Source: Prescottella equi (GTDB lineage Bacteria > Actinomycetota > Actinomycetes > Mycobacteriales > Mycobacteriaceae). From it: a DNA stretch of 64,000 bases. The notes under the pieces were generated by a model. The model searched no databases. It was not told the origin of the DNA and was given only the letters and a program-made list of their open reading frames with translations. The translations under genes and the position numbers were made by a program. Shown here piece after piece: positions 1-23,352 of the stretch; positions within the stretch are counted from its first letter, which is position 1; every line of letters starts with the position of its first letter. The stretch is from positions 124,001-188,000 of the forward strand of contig NZ_JAIVAH010000027.1 in the NCBI RefSeq assembly GCF_020171745.1. The letters run 5' to 3'.

Positions 1-14957
<14,957 letters not shown>

Positions 14958-15025
14958 TTACACGCCCCCTGCGAGCAGAATGCCCTGGTTGCATCGGGTC
15001 CACACCATATCAAGATCCATTACGC

Positions 15026-15044
15026 GCTCGGACTGTTTCCGAGC
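15026..15044 (-). other. Hairpin between the mbtH-like gene and the NRPS
   Basis: A perfect 7-bp inverted repeat (GCTCGGA / TCCGAGC, loop of 5) lies in the 202-bp gap between the MbtH-like stop and the NRPS start. It has no T-tract. A 20-codon open frame beginning at 15020 ends with TAA directly abutting the NRPS ATG. Attenuation or translational coupling is possible, but nothing in the sequence settles it. Confidence 0.4.
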
Positions 15045-15159
15045 CTGCGAAACTGACTCATATGGCCTGGTAGATAGCGGTATTTGACCCTTCGGTCCGG
15101 TTGGTCCCGGGATGGGTTCCGGGGTCCGCACGAAGGGGGTCGCGGCGCTCGTACCGCGC

Positions 15160-15384
15160 CTAGCCGAGCGACGAATCATGCTCCGGTGCGACCATCGCTG
15201 CCGGCGGCCGCAGATCGGTCCAGTGCGCATCTATGTAGGCGACGCAGGCGCGGCGCGTGTCCCGGCCGTGCACGACCGCCCAGCCGGAGGGAACATCGGC
15301 GAATGCGGGCCAGAGCGAATGCTGGTTCTCCTCGTTGACCAGCACCAGGTATTCGGCATCGGTGTCGTCGAACGGATTGGTCAC
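15160..15384 (-). CDS. MbtH-like NRPS accessory protein
   Basis: A 74-residue MbtH-family protein. These small proteins bind adenylation domains and support their folding and activity. The family pattern is clear: NPFDD near the N-terminus, [14 protein letters not shown], the Trp in PSGWAVVHG, and the closing segment [12 protein letters not shown] chose the GTG at 15384 because a good ribosome-binding site (GAGGTGAG) lies just upstream and translation then begins two residues before NPFDD; a longer frame up to 15429 adds 15 residues unlike the family. It lies 202 bp upstream of the NRPS on the same strand, so it is almost certainly that enzyme's partner. A terminator upstream isolates the pair from ppm, so a promoter should lie between about 15385 and 15476. 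Confidence 0.95.
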   Translation of the reverse strand: MTNPFDDTDAEYLVLVNEENQHSLWPAFADVPSGWAVVHGRDTRRACVAYIDAHWTDLRPPAAMVAPEHDSSLG

Positions 15385-15476
15385 CGTCTCACCTCGCGAT
15401 CGTTGTCGACGAAATGTGATGCACACCATTCTTTAGTTCGACCGCCGGACGCTGCCTGTTACACCATGTTAGGCGC

Positions 15477-15522
15477 GAAAACGCCCCCGCACCGCCGGTA
15501 GGAGCGGTACGGGGGCGTTTTC
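15477..15522 (-). terminator. Strong intrinsic terminator downstream of ppm
   Basis: A perfect 13-bp stem (GAAAACGCCCCCG at 15477-15489 with its complement at 15510-15522) encloses a second small stem (ACCGC/GCGGT). It ends in a TTTT run on the minus strand. It lies 14 bp beyond the ppm stop and ahead of the mbtH-like gene, separating the envelope operon from the NRPS locus. Confidence 0.85.
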
Positions 15523-15535
15523 GGTGATTCGCCGG

Positions 15536-16321
15536 TCAGGCGCGGCCGAGCCGCGCCTTGGCCTTGCCGATCCGATTCGTCACGCCCCACTGGGTGACCT
15601 TGAGCAATGCCTCCCGGACGATGTTGCCGCTCATCTTCGATTCGCCGAGTTCACGTTCGGTGAAGGTGATCGGCACCTCGGCCACCGTGAAGCCCTGGCC
15701 GATCGCCCGCCACGCCAGGTCGACCTGGAAGCAGTAGCCGTGCGATTCCACGGCGGCGAGGTCGAGCGCCTCGAGGACCTCGCGCCGGTAGGCGCGGTAG
15801 CCGCCGGTGATGTCCTGGATCTTCACGCCGAGCGCGATCCGCGAGTAGATGTTGCCGCCGCGCGAGAGCCACTCGCGGTGCTTGGGCCAGTTCACGACGG
15901 TACCGCCCGGCACGTACCGCGAGCCCAGCACCAGGTCCGCGCCGGCGTCGACGCGGTCGAGGAGCCGGTGTAGCTGCTCGGGGGCGTGGCTGCCGTCGGC
16001 ATCCATCTCCACCAGCACGGTGTAGTCCCGGTCCAGGCCCCACCGGAACCCGGCGATGTACGCCGCGCCGAGACCGTTCTTCTCGGTGCGGTGCATCACG
16101 TGAATGCGTCCGGCGTCGTCCGCCGCGGCGAGCGAGTCGGCGAGGACGCCGGTGCCGTCGGGGCTGCCGTCGTCGACCACGAGCACGTCGGTGCCGGGCA
16201 GCGCCGCGTGCAGGCGGCCGATGATCAGCGGCAGGTTCTCCCGCTCATTGAAGGTCGGAATGATCACCAGGGTTCGCGCGCTCGGCTGCACGTGTCCCCC
16301 GGTTGGCGTCGCCGCTGACAT
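15536..16321 (-). CDS. ppm: Polyprenol-phosphate mannosyltransferase (Ppm catalytic domain)
   Basis: A GT-A fold, family-2 glycosyltransferase of 261 residues. It should transfer mannose from GDP-mannose to polyprenyl phosphate on the inner membrane face, supplying the donor for lipoarabinomannan, PIMs and protein mannosylation. Visible features are [24 protein letters not shown], the metal-binding DAD in [22 protein letters not shown] and [14 protein letters not shown] start it at the ATG at 16321 (MSAATP); a longer frame to 16399 adds 26 residues of unrelated composition. Its first 77 bases overlap the end of lnt. In M. tuberculosis, Lnt and this domain are fused in one protein, Ppm1 (Rv2051c); here they are two overlapping genes. 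It is the last gene of the operon and is followed by a terminator. Confidence 0.93.
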   Translation of the reverse strand: MSAATPTGGHVQPSARTLVIIPTFNERENLPLIIGRLHAALPGTDVLVVDDGSPDGTGVLADSLAAADDAGRIHVMHRTEKNGLGAAYIAGFRWGLDRDYTVLVEMDADGSHAPEQLHRLLDRVDAGADLVLGSRYVPGGTVVNWPKHREWLSRGGNIYSRIALGVKIQDITGGYRAYRREVLEALDLAAVESHGYCFQVDLAWRAIGQGFTVAEVPITFTERELGESKMSGNIVREALLKVTQWGVTNRIGKAKARLGRA

Positions 16322-17963
16322 CGAGATCCTCCTCGCCGGTCCCCACCGGCACGTTCTGTGTTTCCGCCACGGCGCGGTCGGTCCGTGTTGCCGTGTCACC
16401 GCTGGTCACGCGCTTCCCCCTCCGGCTGCCGAGGGCAGCCAGACCGAGCGCGACGGCCGCGCCCAGGCACAGGAGATACTCCGGAACCGGGCCGAGCCGA
16501 GTTGCCAGCGTAGTACCGGTGCGCAGTGAGGTCTCCGACACCAGGGCCGCCGGCTCGAACAGTTCGGACTGCTGCACCACGGAGCCGTCCGAGTCGATGA
16601 TCGCGCTGACGCCGCTGGTGGCCGCCACGACGACGTCGCGTCGGTGTTCGACGGCCCGCACCCGCGACATCGCCAGCTGCTGGTAGGTCATCTCGGTGTC
16701 GCCGAAGGTGGCGTTGTTGGTGGGCACGGCGATCAACTCCGCGCCGTCGCGCACCGACTCGGTGAGCGCGCGATCGAACGCGACCTCGTAGCACGTCGCG
16801 ACGCCCACCGGGATCCCGTCGGCGTGGACGACGCCGTTGCCCCTTCCGGGCACGAAGTTGCCGGCCTGATCCGCGTACGACGAGAACTTGCGGAAGAAGT
16901 CCCGGTAGGGAATGTATTCGCCGAACGGTTGGATGATCCGCTTGTCGTGTCGCTCGCCGGGGCCGGCGGTCCCGTCCCACACGATCACCGAGTTGGTGGT
17001 GGTGCGGTCGGAGTTCACCAGTACCGCGCCGACGAGGATCGGCGCGCCCACCGCCTCGGATGCGGCGGTGATCTCCTCGGCCGCGTCGGCGTTGCGGAAC
17101 GGATCGATGTCCGACGCGTTCTCGGGCCACACCACCAGATCGGGCTGGGACTCGCGGCCGGCGGCGACGTCGTCGGCCAGTTGGAAGGTGCGTCGCACGT
17201 GGTTGTCGAGCACCGCACGCCGCTGCGCGTTGAACTCGAGACCCAGCCGGGGCACGCTGCCCTGGATCGCGGCGACGGTGATGGTCCGGTCTCCGTCCGC
17301 GTCGGCGTGGACGTAGGGCACGGCGGCGACCGCGACGACCGACGCGCCGCACGCGACCAGGACCGGACCGGCGAGGGTGCGCCAGGGTCGGTGCCGCAGC
17401 ACGGTGAGCGCGACCGCCGCGAGCCCGGTACCGGTGAGCGCCACGCCGAAGCTGAGCAGCGGCGCGCCGCCGAGCGCGGCGAGCGGGAGCAGCCAGCCCT
17501 CCGGCTGTCCGAAAGCGAGACGGCCCCAGGGGAATCCACCGAACGGCACGGACGACCGGAGCCACTCGGTGAGACTCCACACCGCCGCTACCGCGACAGC
17601 GAGCACCCAGATCGGCGCCCGCAGTCGGGCGACGAGGACCGTGCCGAGGCCGAACAATCCGATGAAGACCGCCTCGGCCGCGGACAGTGCGAGCCACGGC
17701 AGCGGTCCGACGTACTCGCCGATCCACGGCAACAGCGGGACGAGGAAACCCAGGCCGGCGAGGTAGCCGTAGCCGAATCCGGCACGCAGTTTCCGCCGCC
17801 CGCGGCCGTAGTCGGTCAACACCGCGGTAAGTAGTGCGATGCCGACGGGTGCGAGGAACCAGAGCGGCCGCGGCGGGAAACTCGCGAACAGCAGCAGGCC
17901 CGACACGACCGCCAGGACTGAGTCGCGTGCGATCGCCGTCAGCGCGGTCCGGTCAGGCCTCAT
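16245..17963 (-). CDS. lnt: Apolipoprotein N-acyltransferase
   Basis: A 572-residue integral membrane enzyme that adds the third acyl chain to the N-terminal cysteine of lipoproteins. The N-terminal ~215 residues hold the hydrophobic helices. Residues ~228-500 form the nitrilase-like domain with the Glu-Lys-Cys triad visible as E281 (VVWPENAS), K341 ([11 protein letters not shown]) and C391 ([10 protein letters not shown]). A final helix and a polar tail of about 45 residues follow. The start is the ATG at 17963 (MRPDRTAL), which overlaps the end of the amidohydrolase gene by 11 bases; a longer frame to 18194 is out-of-frame noise from that gene. The 3' end overlaps ppm by 77 bases, encoding the polar tail, which implies coupled translation. 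Lipoproteins in this window are among its likely substrates. Confidence 0.93.
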   Translation of the reverse strand: MRPDRTALTAIARDSVLAVVSGLLLFASFPPRPLWFLAPVGIALLTAVLTDYGRGRRKLRAGFGYGYLAGLGFLVPLLPWIGEYVGPLPWLALSAAEAVFIGLFGLGTVLVARLRAPIWVLAVAVAAVWSLTEWLRSSVPFGGFPWGRLAFGQPEGWLLPLAALGGAPLLSFGVALTGTGLAAVALTVLRHRPWRTLAGPVLVACGASVVAVAAVPYVHADADGDRTITVAAIQGSVPRLGLEFNAQRRAVLDNHVRRTFQLADDVAAGRESQPDLVVWPENASDIDPFRNADAAEEITAASEAVGAPILVGAVLVNSDRTTTNSVIVWDGTAGPGERHDKRIIQPFGEYIPYRDFFRKFSSYADQAGNFVPGRGNGVVHADGIPVGVATCYEVAFDRALTESVRDGAELIAVPTNNATFGDTEMTYQQLAMSRVRAVEHRRDVVVAATSGVSAIIDSDGSVVQQSELFEPAALVSETSLRTGTTLATRLGPVPEYLLCLGAAVALGLAALGSRRGKRVTSGDTATRTDRAVAETQNVPVGTGEEDLDVSGDANRGTRAAERANPGDHSDLQ

Positions 17964-19554
17964 GAACGGTGGCCCCGCGGTGCACCGAGCGCCGGCACAC
18001 CGGCACCGGGGCGTCCTCCTCGAGGCGCGGCAGCGCCGGAACCCGCGAGCGCGGGTCCGTCGACCAGCGCTGGACGGAGTCCTTGGGCGCGGAGACCACG
18101 AGTTCGTCGGCGTCCCACACCACATACGACGCGGGCGCGCCGGGAGTGAGGGTGCCCGCGAGGCCGTCGCGGACGCCGCCCGCGCGCCACGCACCGCGGG
18201 TCGCGGCCGAGAACGCGGCCCGCGGGGAGACCCCGCTGCCCGGAGTGTGGTGGTGGACCGCGGCGCGGAGCATCGCCCACGGGTCGACGGCCGTCACCGG
18301 CGCGTCGGAGCCGAACGCCAGGGACATGCCGGTCGACGCGATCGGGGCGAACGCGTTCATCCGCAGCGCCCGCTCGGCACCGAGGCGCTGCGCGTACATC
18401 CCGTCCGCGCCACCCCACAGCGCGTCGAACACGGGTTGCATGCTGGCGATCACGCCCCAGCTGCCGAGCAGCGCGGCCTGTTCCGGGGTGACCATCTCGA
18501 GGTGCTCGAGGCGGTGGCCGCGGGCCGCGACGGCGGGGCCGCCGAGTTCGGCCACCACGGCCTCGAACGCCGCGACGGCGGTGCGGACCGCGTCGTCGCC
18601 GATCACGTGGAAGCCGGCCTGGATGCCGGCCAGCGTGCAGGCGCGCACGTGTGCGGCCACCGCGTCGGTGTCGAGGTAGCGGTTGCCGTGATGGCCGGCG
18701 CAGTCGTGGTACGGGTCGACCAGCGCGGCGGTGCGGGAGCCGAGGGCGCCGTCGACGAACAGGTCGCCGCCCAGCGCGTGCGCGCCGGTGCGGGCCAGCA
18801 GTTCGGTGGCCTCCTCGGGCGTGGTCACGGCCTCGCCCCAGTAGCCGCGGACCTCGACGCCGTGCGACAGCGCCAGCAGTTCGCGGAAGTCGGTGAGTCC
18901 CCCGATCGCGGGGCCTCCGCACTCGTGGACGGCGACGATGCCCTGCGCCGCGCAGTGGTCGAGCGCCGCGATGCGGGCCTTCGCGCGCTGCGCCTCGGTG
19001 AGCAGCGACCGCGCCTGATCGCGGACCAGGTGATGAGCATCGGCGGACAGCGCGCCGTCGGGCGTGAACCCCGCGGCCGCGGTCAGGTCCGGGGTCGCCG
19101 CGCGCAGCGGCGTCGAGCACAGCGCGGAGTGCGCGTCGATGCGGCTGAGGTACACCGCCCGGCCGGGGGCCGCGGTGTCGAGGTCGGCCGTGGACGGGGC
19201 GGTATCGGGCCACATGCTGTCGTCCCAGCCCTGGCCCCAGACGACGGCGTCGTCGTGCTCGCTCGCGAATCGCCGCAGCAGTTCCAGGCATTCGGACCGG
19301 CTGCGGGCGCCCGAGAGGTCGAGGCCCGTCAACTGCAGGCCGAGCGCAGTGACGTGGACGTGGGTGTCGACGAAGCCGGGAGTGACGAACGCGCCGTCGA
19401 GTTCGATCACCTCGGCGTCCGGATGCAGCGCGCGGCCCGGACGGTCCTCACCGGTCCAGACGACGGTGCCGTCGGTTACGGCCATCGCGGTGGCGTCGGG
19501 GGTGCTCGGACTGTAGATGCGGCCGCCGACCAACAGTTGGGTACTCACGGGCAT
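17953..19554 (-). CDS. Amidohydrolase family protein (YtcJ-like)
   Basis: A 533-residue metal-dependent hydrolase of the amidohydrolase 3 / YtcJ type. It shows the N-terminal beta-sandwich segment (DGTVVWTGEDRPG), the HxH metal ligands in FVDTHVHVTALG, later histidines in GFHVIGDDAV and HRLEHLEMVTPEQ, and the catalytic Asp in LAFGSDAPVTAVDPW. The substrate cannot be read from the sequence; relatives act on N-substituted formamides and cyclic amides. It lies between fxsA (12 bp upstream) and lnt (11-bp overlap), so it is co-transcribed with envelope genes. In M. tuberculosis the gene between ppm1 and fxsA (Rv2052c) has a similar length and may be the counterpart; I could not check that. Confidence 0.85.
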   Translation of the reverse strand: MPVSTQLLVGGRIYSPSTPDATAMAVTDGTVVWTGEDRPGRALHPDAEVIELDGAFVTPGFVDTHVHVTALGLQLTGLDLSGARSRSECLELLRRFASEHDDAVVWGQGWDDSMWPDTAPSTADLDTAAPGRAVYLSRIDAHSALCSTPLRAATPDLTAAAGFTPDGALSADAHHLVRDQARSLLTEAQRAKARIAALDHCAAQGIVAVHECGGPAIGGLTDFRELLALSHGVEVRGYWGEAVTTPEEATELLARTGAHALGGDLFVDGALGSRTAALVDPYHDCAGHHGNRYLDTDAVAAHVRACTLAGIQAGFHVIGDDAVRTAVAAFEAVVAELGGPAVAARGHRLEHLEMVTPEQAALLGSWGVIASMQPVFDALWGGADGMYAQRLGAERALRMNAFAPIASTGMSLAFGSDAPVTAVDPWAMLRAAVHHHTPGSGVSPRAAFSAATRGAWRAGGVRDGLAGTLTPGAPASYVVWDADELVVSAPKDSVQRWSTDPRSRVPALPRLEEDAPVPVCRRSVHRGATVHEA

Positions 19555-19566
19555 CCAGTCTGCCTG

Positions 19567-20058
19567 TTACGGCAGGGCGCGGGGTCCCTGGGGCGGGGTG
19601 TCGGAGCCGAAGTCCGGGTACACGTCCACCACCTCGCCGTCGATGACGGTGCCGCGTCGTGCACTCGCGTTGCGGGAGGCGAACTCGACGCCCGCCAGGG
19701 TCACGTTGGCGCGCTTGCCGGCGAGCAGCACCGCGACCGGACGCAGCGCCCACCGCGTGGGCGGCAACAGCATCAGCAGGCCGAGCACGGAGGTGACCAG
19801 TCCGGGCACGAACATCAGCACGGATCCGGCCGCGACCATCGCGCCGTCGGCGACCGCGCCGGTCGGGGACGCCTCCCCTCGGGTGGCCCGCCGGAAGCCG
19901 TCCATGACGGCCCGCCACTGCGACTTCACCAGCACCATGCCCACCGCGGATCCGGCGATGAGCAGCAGGACCGTCCACAGGACGCCGATCGTGCTGCCCA
20001 CCCAGATCAGCACACCGACCTCCACGACGACGTAGAGAACGAACAGTGCGGCGATCAT
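19567..20058 (-). CDS. fxsA: FxsA family membrane protein
   Basis: A 163-residue small integral membrane protein. Two close hydrophobic segments at the N-terminus (residues ~2-45) and a third pair (~75-98, GSVLMFVPGLVTSVLGLLMLLPP) match FxsA, known in E. coli for relieving F-plasmid exclusion of phage T7; its cellular role is unclear. The C-terminal ~55 residues are polar and acidic. The start ATG at 20058 has AAAGGA about 8 bases upstream. It is the first gene of the fxsA-amidohydrolase-lnt-ppm operon; in M. tuberculosis fxsA (Rv2053c) also lies next to this block. Its promoter should lie in the gap shared with the divergent secreted-protein gene. Confidence 0.88.
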   Translation of the reverse strand: MIAALFVLYVVVEVGVLIWVGSTIGVLWTVLLLIAGSAVGMVLVKSQWRAVMDGFRRATRGEASPTGAVADGAMVAAGSVLMFVPGLVTSVLGLLMLLPPTRWALRPVAVLLAGKRANVTLAGVEFASRNASARRGTVIDGEVVDVYPDFGSDTPPQGPRALP

Positions 20059-20271
20059 CGGGTGATCCTTTCGGTGGCGCGGGCCGCCGGGTGCGGCGGG
20101 ATGCTCTGTCTGCTCAACGTTCGGGGACGCGAAAATGCTCCCACGTTCGTCTCTGGGCGTCGGGACCGATGCGGTAACGGTCTAACCCTAAAGTTGACGT
20201 AGAGACTTCTGTCGTGGTGCAGTACCAGGACAGATCGGCTGGGAGGGCTGGTCACTCAGGGAGGAGTTCAC

Positions 20272-20928
20272 ATGTCACGACGCTTCGGGCGCACCGCCGC
20301 ACGCCGACTGGCCGTCCGTCTCACCGCCACCGTCGCGGCCGCTGCCGCTGCCGCGGGAGCCGTCGTGTTCTCGGGTGTGGCGAGTGCCGCCCCCGCACCG
20401 GCCGCGCCGCCGTCGCTGCAGACTTTGCTCGGCGACCTGACCAAGACCGTGCCGCTTACGCAGGACCTGTTCGGTGGACTGCTCGCGACGCCGGGCGTCA
20501 GCGAGGTCATCGAGGGGGTGACCGGCCAGGAGGTGGGCACCACCACCGCGAAGGACTTCCTGTTCCCCGCCCCGACGTTCGGCTGCGGTGTCGCCGGCAA
20601 CCCGATGACGGTCACCGTCGCGAGCGCGCAGTCCGGTCCGAACTTCCCCATCCCGCCATGGGTCGAGCGCGGTCACCTGCGCTTCCAGGCGCTGCCGGCG
20701 CACCTCGACATCCCGAAGAAGTCGGACCTGCAGGTCGCGTGGTTCAACGTCAACACCCTGAAGAGTGGCGTGGTGGCACTCGACGACACGATCATGAACG
20801 TGCCGACCCTGTCGAAGACTGTCGACACCGGTGAGGGCACCGTGCTGGCCGCGATGTTCGGCCAGGTGAACTACGAGTCGGGTGCCACCTGCACCGCCCT
20901 CGGCACCGTGGGGCAGTTCACCGCGTAG
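20272..20928 (+). CDS. Secreted protein of unknown function
   Basis: A 218-residue exported protein. The N-terminus has an Arg-rich n-region (MSRRFGRTAARR), an alanine/valine core and a cleavage site after about residue 39 (VASAAPAP), a Sec-type signal peptide. The mature part has two cysteines (FGCGVAGNP and ATCTALG), possibly forming a disulfide, and is rich in Pro, Thr and Val. It resembles the many alanine-rich exported proteins of mycobacteria and nocardiae, but I recognise no domain. A very good ribosome-binding site (GGGAGGAG) precedes the ATG. It is transcribed alone, away from fxsA, and ends at a strong hairpin shared with the convergent VOC gene. Confidence 0.85.
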   Translation: MSRRFGRTAARRLAVRLTATVAAAAAAAGAVVFSGVASAAPAPAAPPSLQTLLGDLTKTVPLTQDLFGGLLATPGVSEVIEGVTGQEVGTTTAKDFLFPAPTFGCGVAGNPMTVTVASAQSGPNFPIPPWVERGHLRFQALPAHLDIPKKSDLQVAWFNVNTLKSGVVALDDTIMNVPTLSKTVDTGEGTVLAAMFGQVNYESGATCTALGTVGQFTA

Positions 20929-20942
20929 CGGCGCCGCGAAGA

Positions 20943-20973
20943 GCGGGCCCGGCCGATATCAGGCCGGGCCCGC
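20943..20973. terminator. Bidirectional terminator hairpin
   Basis: A perfect 12-bp stem (GCGGGCCCGGCC / GGCCGGGCCCGC) with a 7-base loop that contains the stop codon of the minus-strand VOC gene. It lies 15 bp past the stop of the secreted-protein gene, so one structure can serve both converging genes. Confidence 0.8.
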
Positions 20974-21717
20974 TTCGGTGCGCCACAACTGGAGCGCGTC
21001 GGCGTTGCGGAGTCCCTCGACGACCCGGTGGCGCTCGCCGTCGGTGAGGTCGAGAGCGTTGAGCTTGCGGCGCCATTCCTCGACGTCGGCGGTTTCCTCC
21101 AGCGCGGTGGCGATCTCGATGAGGGTGGCGAGGGCACGGGCCACTTCCGACGGGGTGGCGGTGTCGCCGTGCTTCCGTAGGGCTGTGGTGATCGCCCGTA
21201 GAGCGGAGCGGTCGTCGTTCCGGAACTCGCTGAAGATGCGAGCGTTGTCGAGCGCCCTGGCCAGGCCCGTGAGGCTCTTCGAGCCGCCGTACTCGAGCTC
21301 GGCGGGCTCGTCCCGCTGGATGAAGATGATCGAGTTCCCGGACGGATCGACGACGGTGAACCGACTGGCCCCCGGCCTGTACCGAGTGATGCGCGGCCTT
21401 CCCTTGGCCAGAACCTTGCCGTAGGCGGCGCGCATGGCTCTTGTGAACTCCGCGTGGTACGGCGCGACCGCGTCGACCAAGACCAGGCAGCAGCCGCCGT
21501 CCTCGCGGCTCGGGTCGATGTCCTTCGGTGGCGTCCCGAAATGCAGTGCAACGCCGCTCCACTCCAGCACCAGATAGATGTAGGGGCGGGTCTGCTCGTA
21601 GGTGACGGTGAAGCCGAGCGCCTGATAGAACTCCAGGGTCTCCTCCACCGACACGCACGGCAGCACCGGCACCGTGGTCTCGTTCGCCCGCACCACTTCT
21701 TCCCGCACGCTCGCCAC
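20959..21717 (-). CDS. VOC (glyoxalase/bleomycin-resistance) protein with helical tail
   Basis: A 252-residue protein whose first ~125 residues form a vicinal-oxygen-chelate fold: PVLPCVSVEETLEFYQALGF opens the module and FTVVDPSGNSIIFIQRDE closes it. A helical C-terminal segment of about 110 residues (EEWRRKLNALDL, GERHRVVEGLRNAD) has no domain I recognise. The metal-ligand pattern is incomplete, so it may be a binding protein, as in bleomycin-resistance proteins, rather than an enzyme. The first possible start is GTG at 21717, but AAGGG abuts it; GTG at 21708 has that purine run at proper spacing and is the better start. It is monocistronic. Confidence 0.8.
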   Translation of the reverse strand: MASVREEVVRANETTVPVLPCVSVEETLEFYQALGFTVTYEQTRPYIYLVLEWSGVALHFGTPPKDIDPSREDGGCCLVLVDAVAPYHAEFTRAMRAAYGKVLAKGRPRITRYRPGASRFTVVDPSGNSIIFIQRDEPAELEYGGSKSLTGLARALDNARIFSEFRNDDRSALRAITTALRKHGDTATPSEVARALATLIEIATALEETADVEEWRRKLNALDLTDGERHRVVEGLRNADALQLWRTEAGPA

Positions 21718-21838
21718 CCTTCATTCTGCCGGCCCCAGGCCTCCGAGACTGCCGCAAAATCTCGCCCGGCGCCTATGGAGCATCTCCCTGCCTGTGTGAC
21801 CGCAGGCGGAGAGCCCTCGGTCGCCGTCCTCTCAGTGT

Positions 21839-22471
21839 TCACCTGCGAACTTTCGGGCTGCCCGACGACACTTCCTCGATCTCGTTGCAGCGGATCGTTC
21901 CTGCGGCCGCCGTCCAGCGCGGCTCCCGGTCGATGCTCGTCGCCAGGGCATTGATCATGAAGGTGAGCGCCATGTGATCGTCGCTGACCGCGACCGAGAG
22001 GCCGTCCGCACGCGTTCCACCGAGGCGGTGGTGACTGCCGCCCGGGCCCGAGAACTGGATGTCGACGGCGTCAGTCGGATCTCCCTTCTCGGTCCGGATC
22101 CCCAACATCACGCTCGAGGCGAAGTCCCGTCCCGGCAACTCTCCCCCGCCGTCGTACTCGGTGAAATCACTCGTCGACACCTCGTACTCCCAGGACTCCT
22201 CGCTGGTCCGCGGATACGTGACATGTCGACACGTCGTGGTACCGAAGGTGGGCAGCACCGCCCGGCCGGCCCACGAGATCCCGAGTTCGAGCCGGCTGTC
22301 GGTGACTGAGTCCGGGTCCGCCAGTGACAGGGCCATTCCGCCTTCCTGTCGGGTGAATCCCGTGTCCGCGCTCGTGTTTTCGCCGTTCCCGCCAGTCGCG
22401 CATCCAGCCGCGACGATGACCATCGCTATTGCTCCCGACAACCATCCAGTGTGTTTCGGCCTCCCCGCCAT
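21839..22471 (-). CDS. Putative lipoprotein
   Basis: A 210-residue exported lipoprotein. The ATG at 22471 gives MAGRPKHTGW, then a hydrophobic stretch and the lipobox VAAGC, so Cys at about residue 23 should be diacylated and further acylated by Lnt. The rest is a polar domain with two more cysteines (TTTCRHV, TIRCNEI) that could form a disulfide. The overall pattern resembles mycobacterial LpqH-type antigens in size and layout, but I see no firm homology. A longer frame to 22501 adds only ten residues ahead of the signal. It is divergent from the TetR gene with 134 bp between the two starts. Confidence 0.8.
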   Translation of the reverse strand: MAGRPKHTGWLSGAIAMVIVAAGCATGGNGENTSADTGFTRQEGGMALSLADPDSVTDSRLELGISWAGRAVLPTFGTTTCRHVTYPRTSEESWEYEVSTSDFTEYDGGGELPGRDFASSVMLGIRTEKGDPTDAVDIQFSGPGGSHHRLGGTRADGLSVAVSDDHMALTFMINALATSIDREPRWTAAAGTIRCNEIEEVSSGSPKVRR

Positions 22472-22559
22472 GCCCCCAACGTAACCGAACGAATCGGGCA
22501 AGCCCGGGCATCCCTCTCAGTGGGAGCAACCCTGGGAACCGGAACCTCGGTGAGACAAT

Positions 22560-22571
22560 GTGACTTAACCG
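22560..22571 (+). promoter_or_regulatory. Candidate TetR operator, copy 1
   Basis: The block GTGACTTAACCG lies 35 bp ahead of the TetR start. An almost identical block (11 of 12 bases) lies in inverse orientation ahead of the DUF1254 gene. Sharing between exactly these two promoters suggests the regulator's own site; no binding is shown. Confidence 0.5.
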
Positions 22572-22605
22572 AGCGGAACCGACACCGGACGCGGAAGGAG
22601 AGGGC

Positions 22606-23250
22606 ATGGCGTCGACGACACCCGCGGCATCCGGCACGGACGTCGAACCCGTCCTGTCCGACGTCCAGCGCAGGCTCCTCGTCGCGGCCGAGCGTCTCTT
22701 CGCGGAGCGCGGCGTCGCGAACGTGTCGCTGCGCGAGATCGGTGCGGGAGCGCAGCAGCGCAACCATTCGGCGGTGCAGTACCACTTCAAGACGAAGGCG
22801 GCACTGATCCAGGCGCTGTACGACTTCCGGCTCATCCCACTGAACCGGCGCCGCCTCGAAATGCTCGCCGCTCGCGACGAGCACACCTTCGAGCAACTCG
22901 TCGAGGCGTACATCCGTCCGCTCGGTGACGCGGTCGTGGCGACGGGCGGCGGCAACTCGTATGCCCGGTTCGTGCATCGCTACCTCGGTGAGGGCGCCGG
23001 CGACTTCGAACCGTTCGGCGACCGCCACAACAGCGGCGTCAAGGCCATCGTCGAGGAGTTACTGGTGCGACTCGCCGACCTCGACGAGTCGCACCGCGAC
23101 GAGCGTATCCAGCAGTTCAAGCGGCTGGTGACGTCCGTGCTCGCCGACGTCGAACGACGTCTCGAACATCACCAGATCACTGGCGAGCAGGCCGCGACCG
23201 CCGTCGACACGCTGATCGTCGGGGCCGCGGCCTACCTCCGCGCGTCCTGA
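22606..23250 (+). CDS. TetR family transcriptional regulator
   Basis: A 214-residue regulator. Residues ~20-68 are the TetR helix-turn-helix (LLVAAERLFAERGVANVSLREIGAGAQQRNHSAVQYHFKTKAALI). The remainder is an all-helical ligand-binding domain with no recognisable ligand. The ATG at 22606 is preceded by an excellent GGAAGGAGA. It is followed 102 bp later, on the same strand, by the DUF1254/DUF1214 lipoprotein gene, and both promoters share a motif, so it probably controls itself and that gene. A small GC-rich stem (CCGCC/GGCGG at about 23284-23297) lies between them and may reduce read-through. Confidence 0.92.
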   Translation: MASTTPAASGTDVEPVLSDVQRRLLVAAERLFAERGVANVSLREIGAGAQQRNHSAVQYHFKTKAALIQALYDFRLIPLNRRRLEMLAARDEHTFEQLVEAYIRPLGDAVVATGGGNSYARFVHRYLGEGAGDFEPFGDRHNSGVKAIVEELLVRLADLDESHRDERIQQFKRLVTSVLADVERRLEHHQITGEQAATAVDTLIVGAAAYLRAS

Positions 23251-23314
23251 CCCGCACCCCGAGAACCATCCGGCAGCGCGATCCGCCTTTCGGCGGTCCT
23301 TTCGCGCTGCCCGC

Positions 23315-23326
23315 CGATTAAGTCAC
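23315..23326 (-). promoter_or_regulatory. Candidate TetR operator, copy 2
   Basis: On the minus strand this reads GTGACTTAATCG, matching copy 1 at 22560-22571 in 11 of 12 bases. It lies 26 bp ahead of the DUF1254/DUF1214 gene, inside the expected promoter. It contains the partial palindrome AAGTGACTT. Confidence 0.5.
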
Positions 23327-23352
23327 TTCGTCTTACCCGAGAAAGGCTCCGC

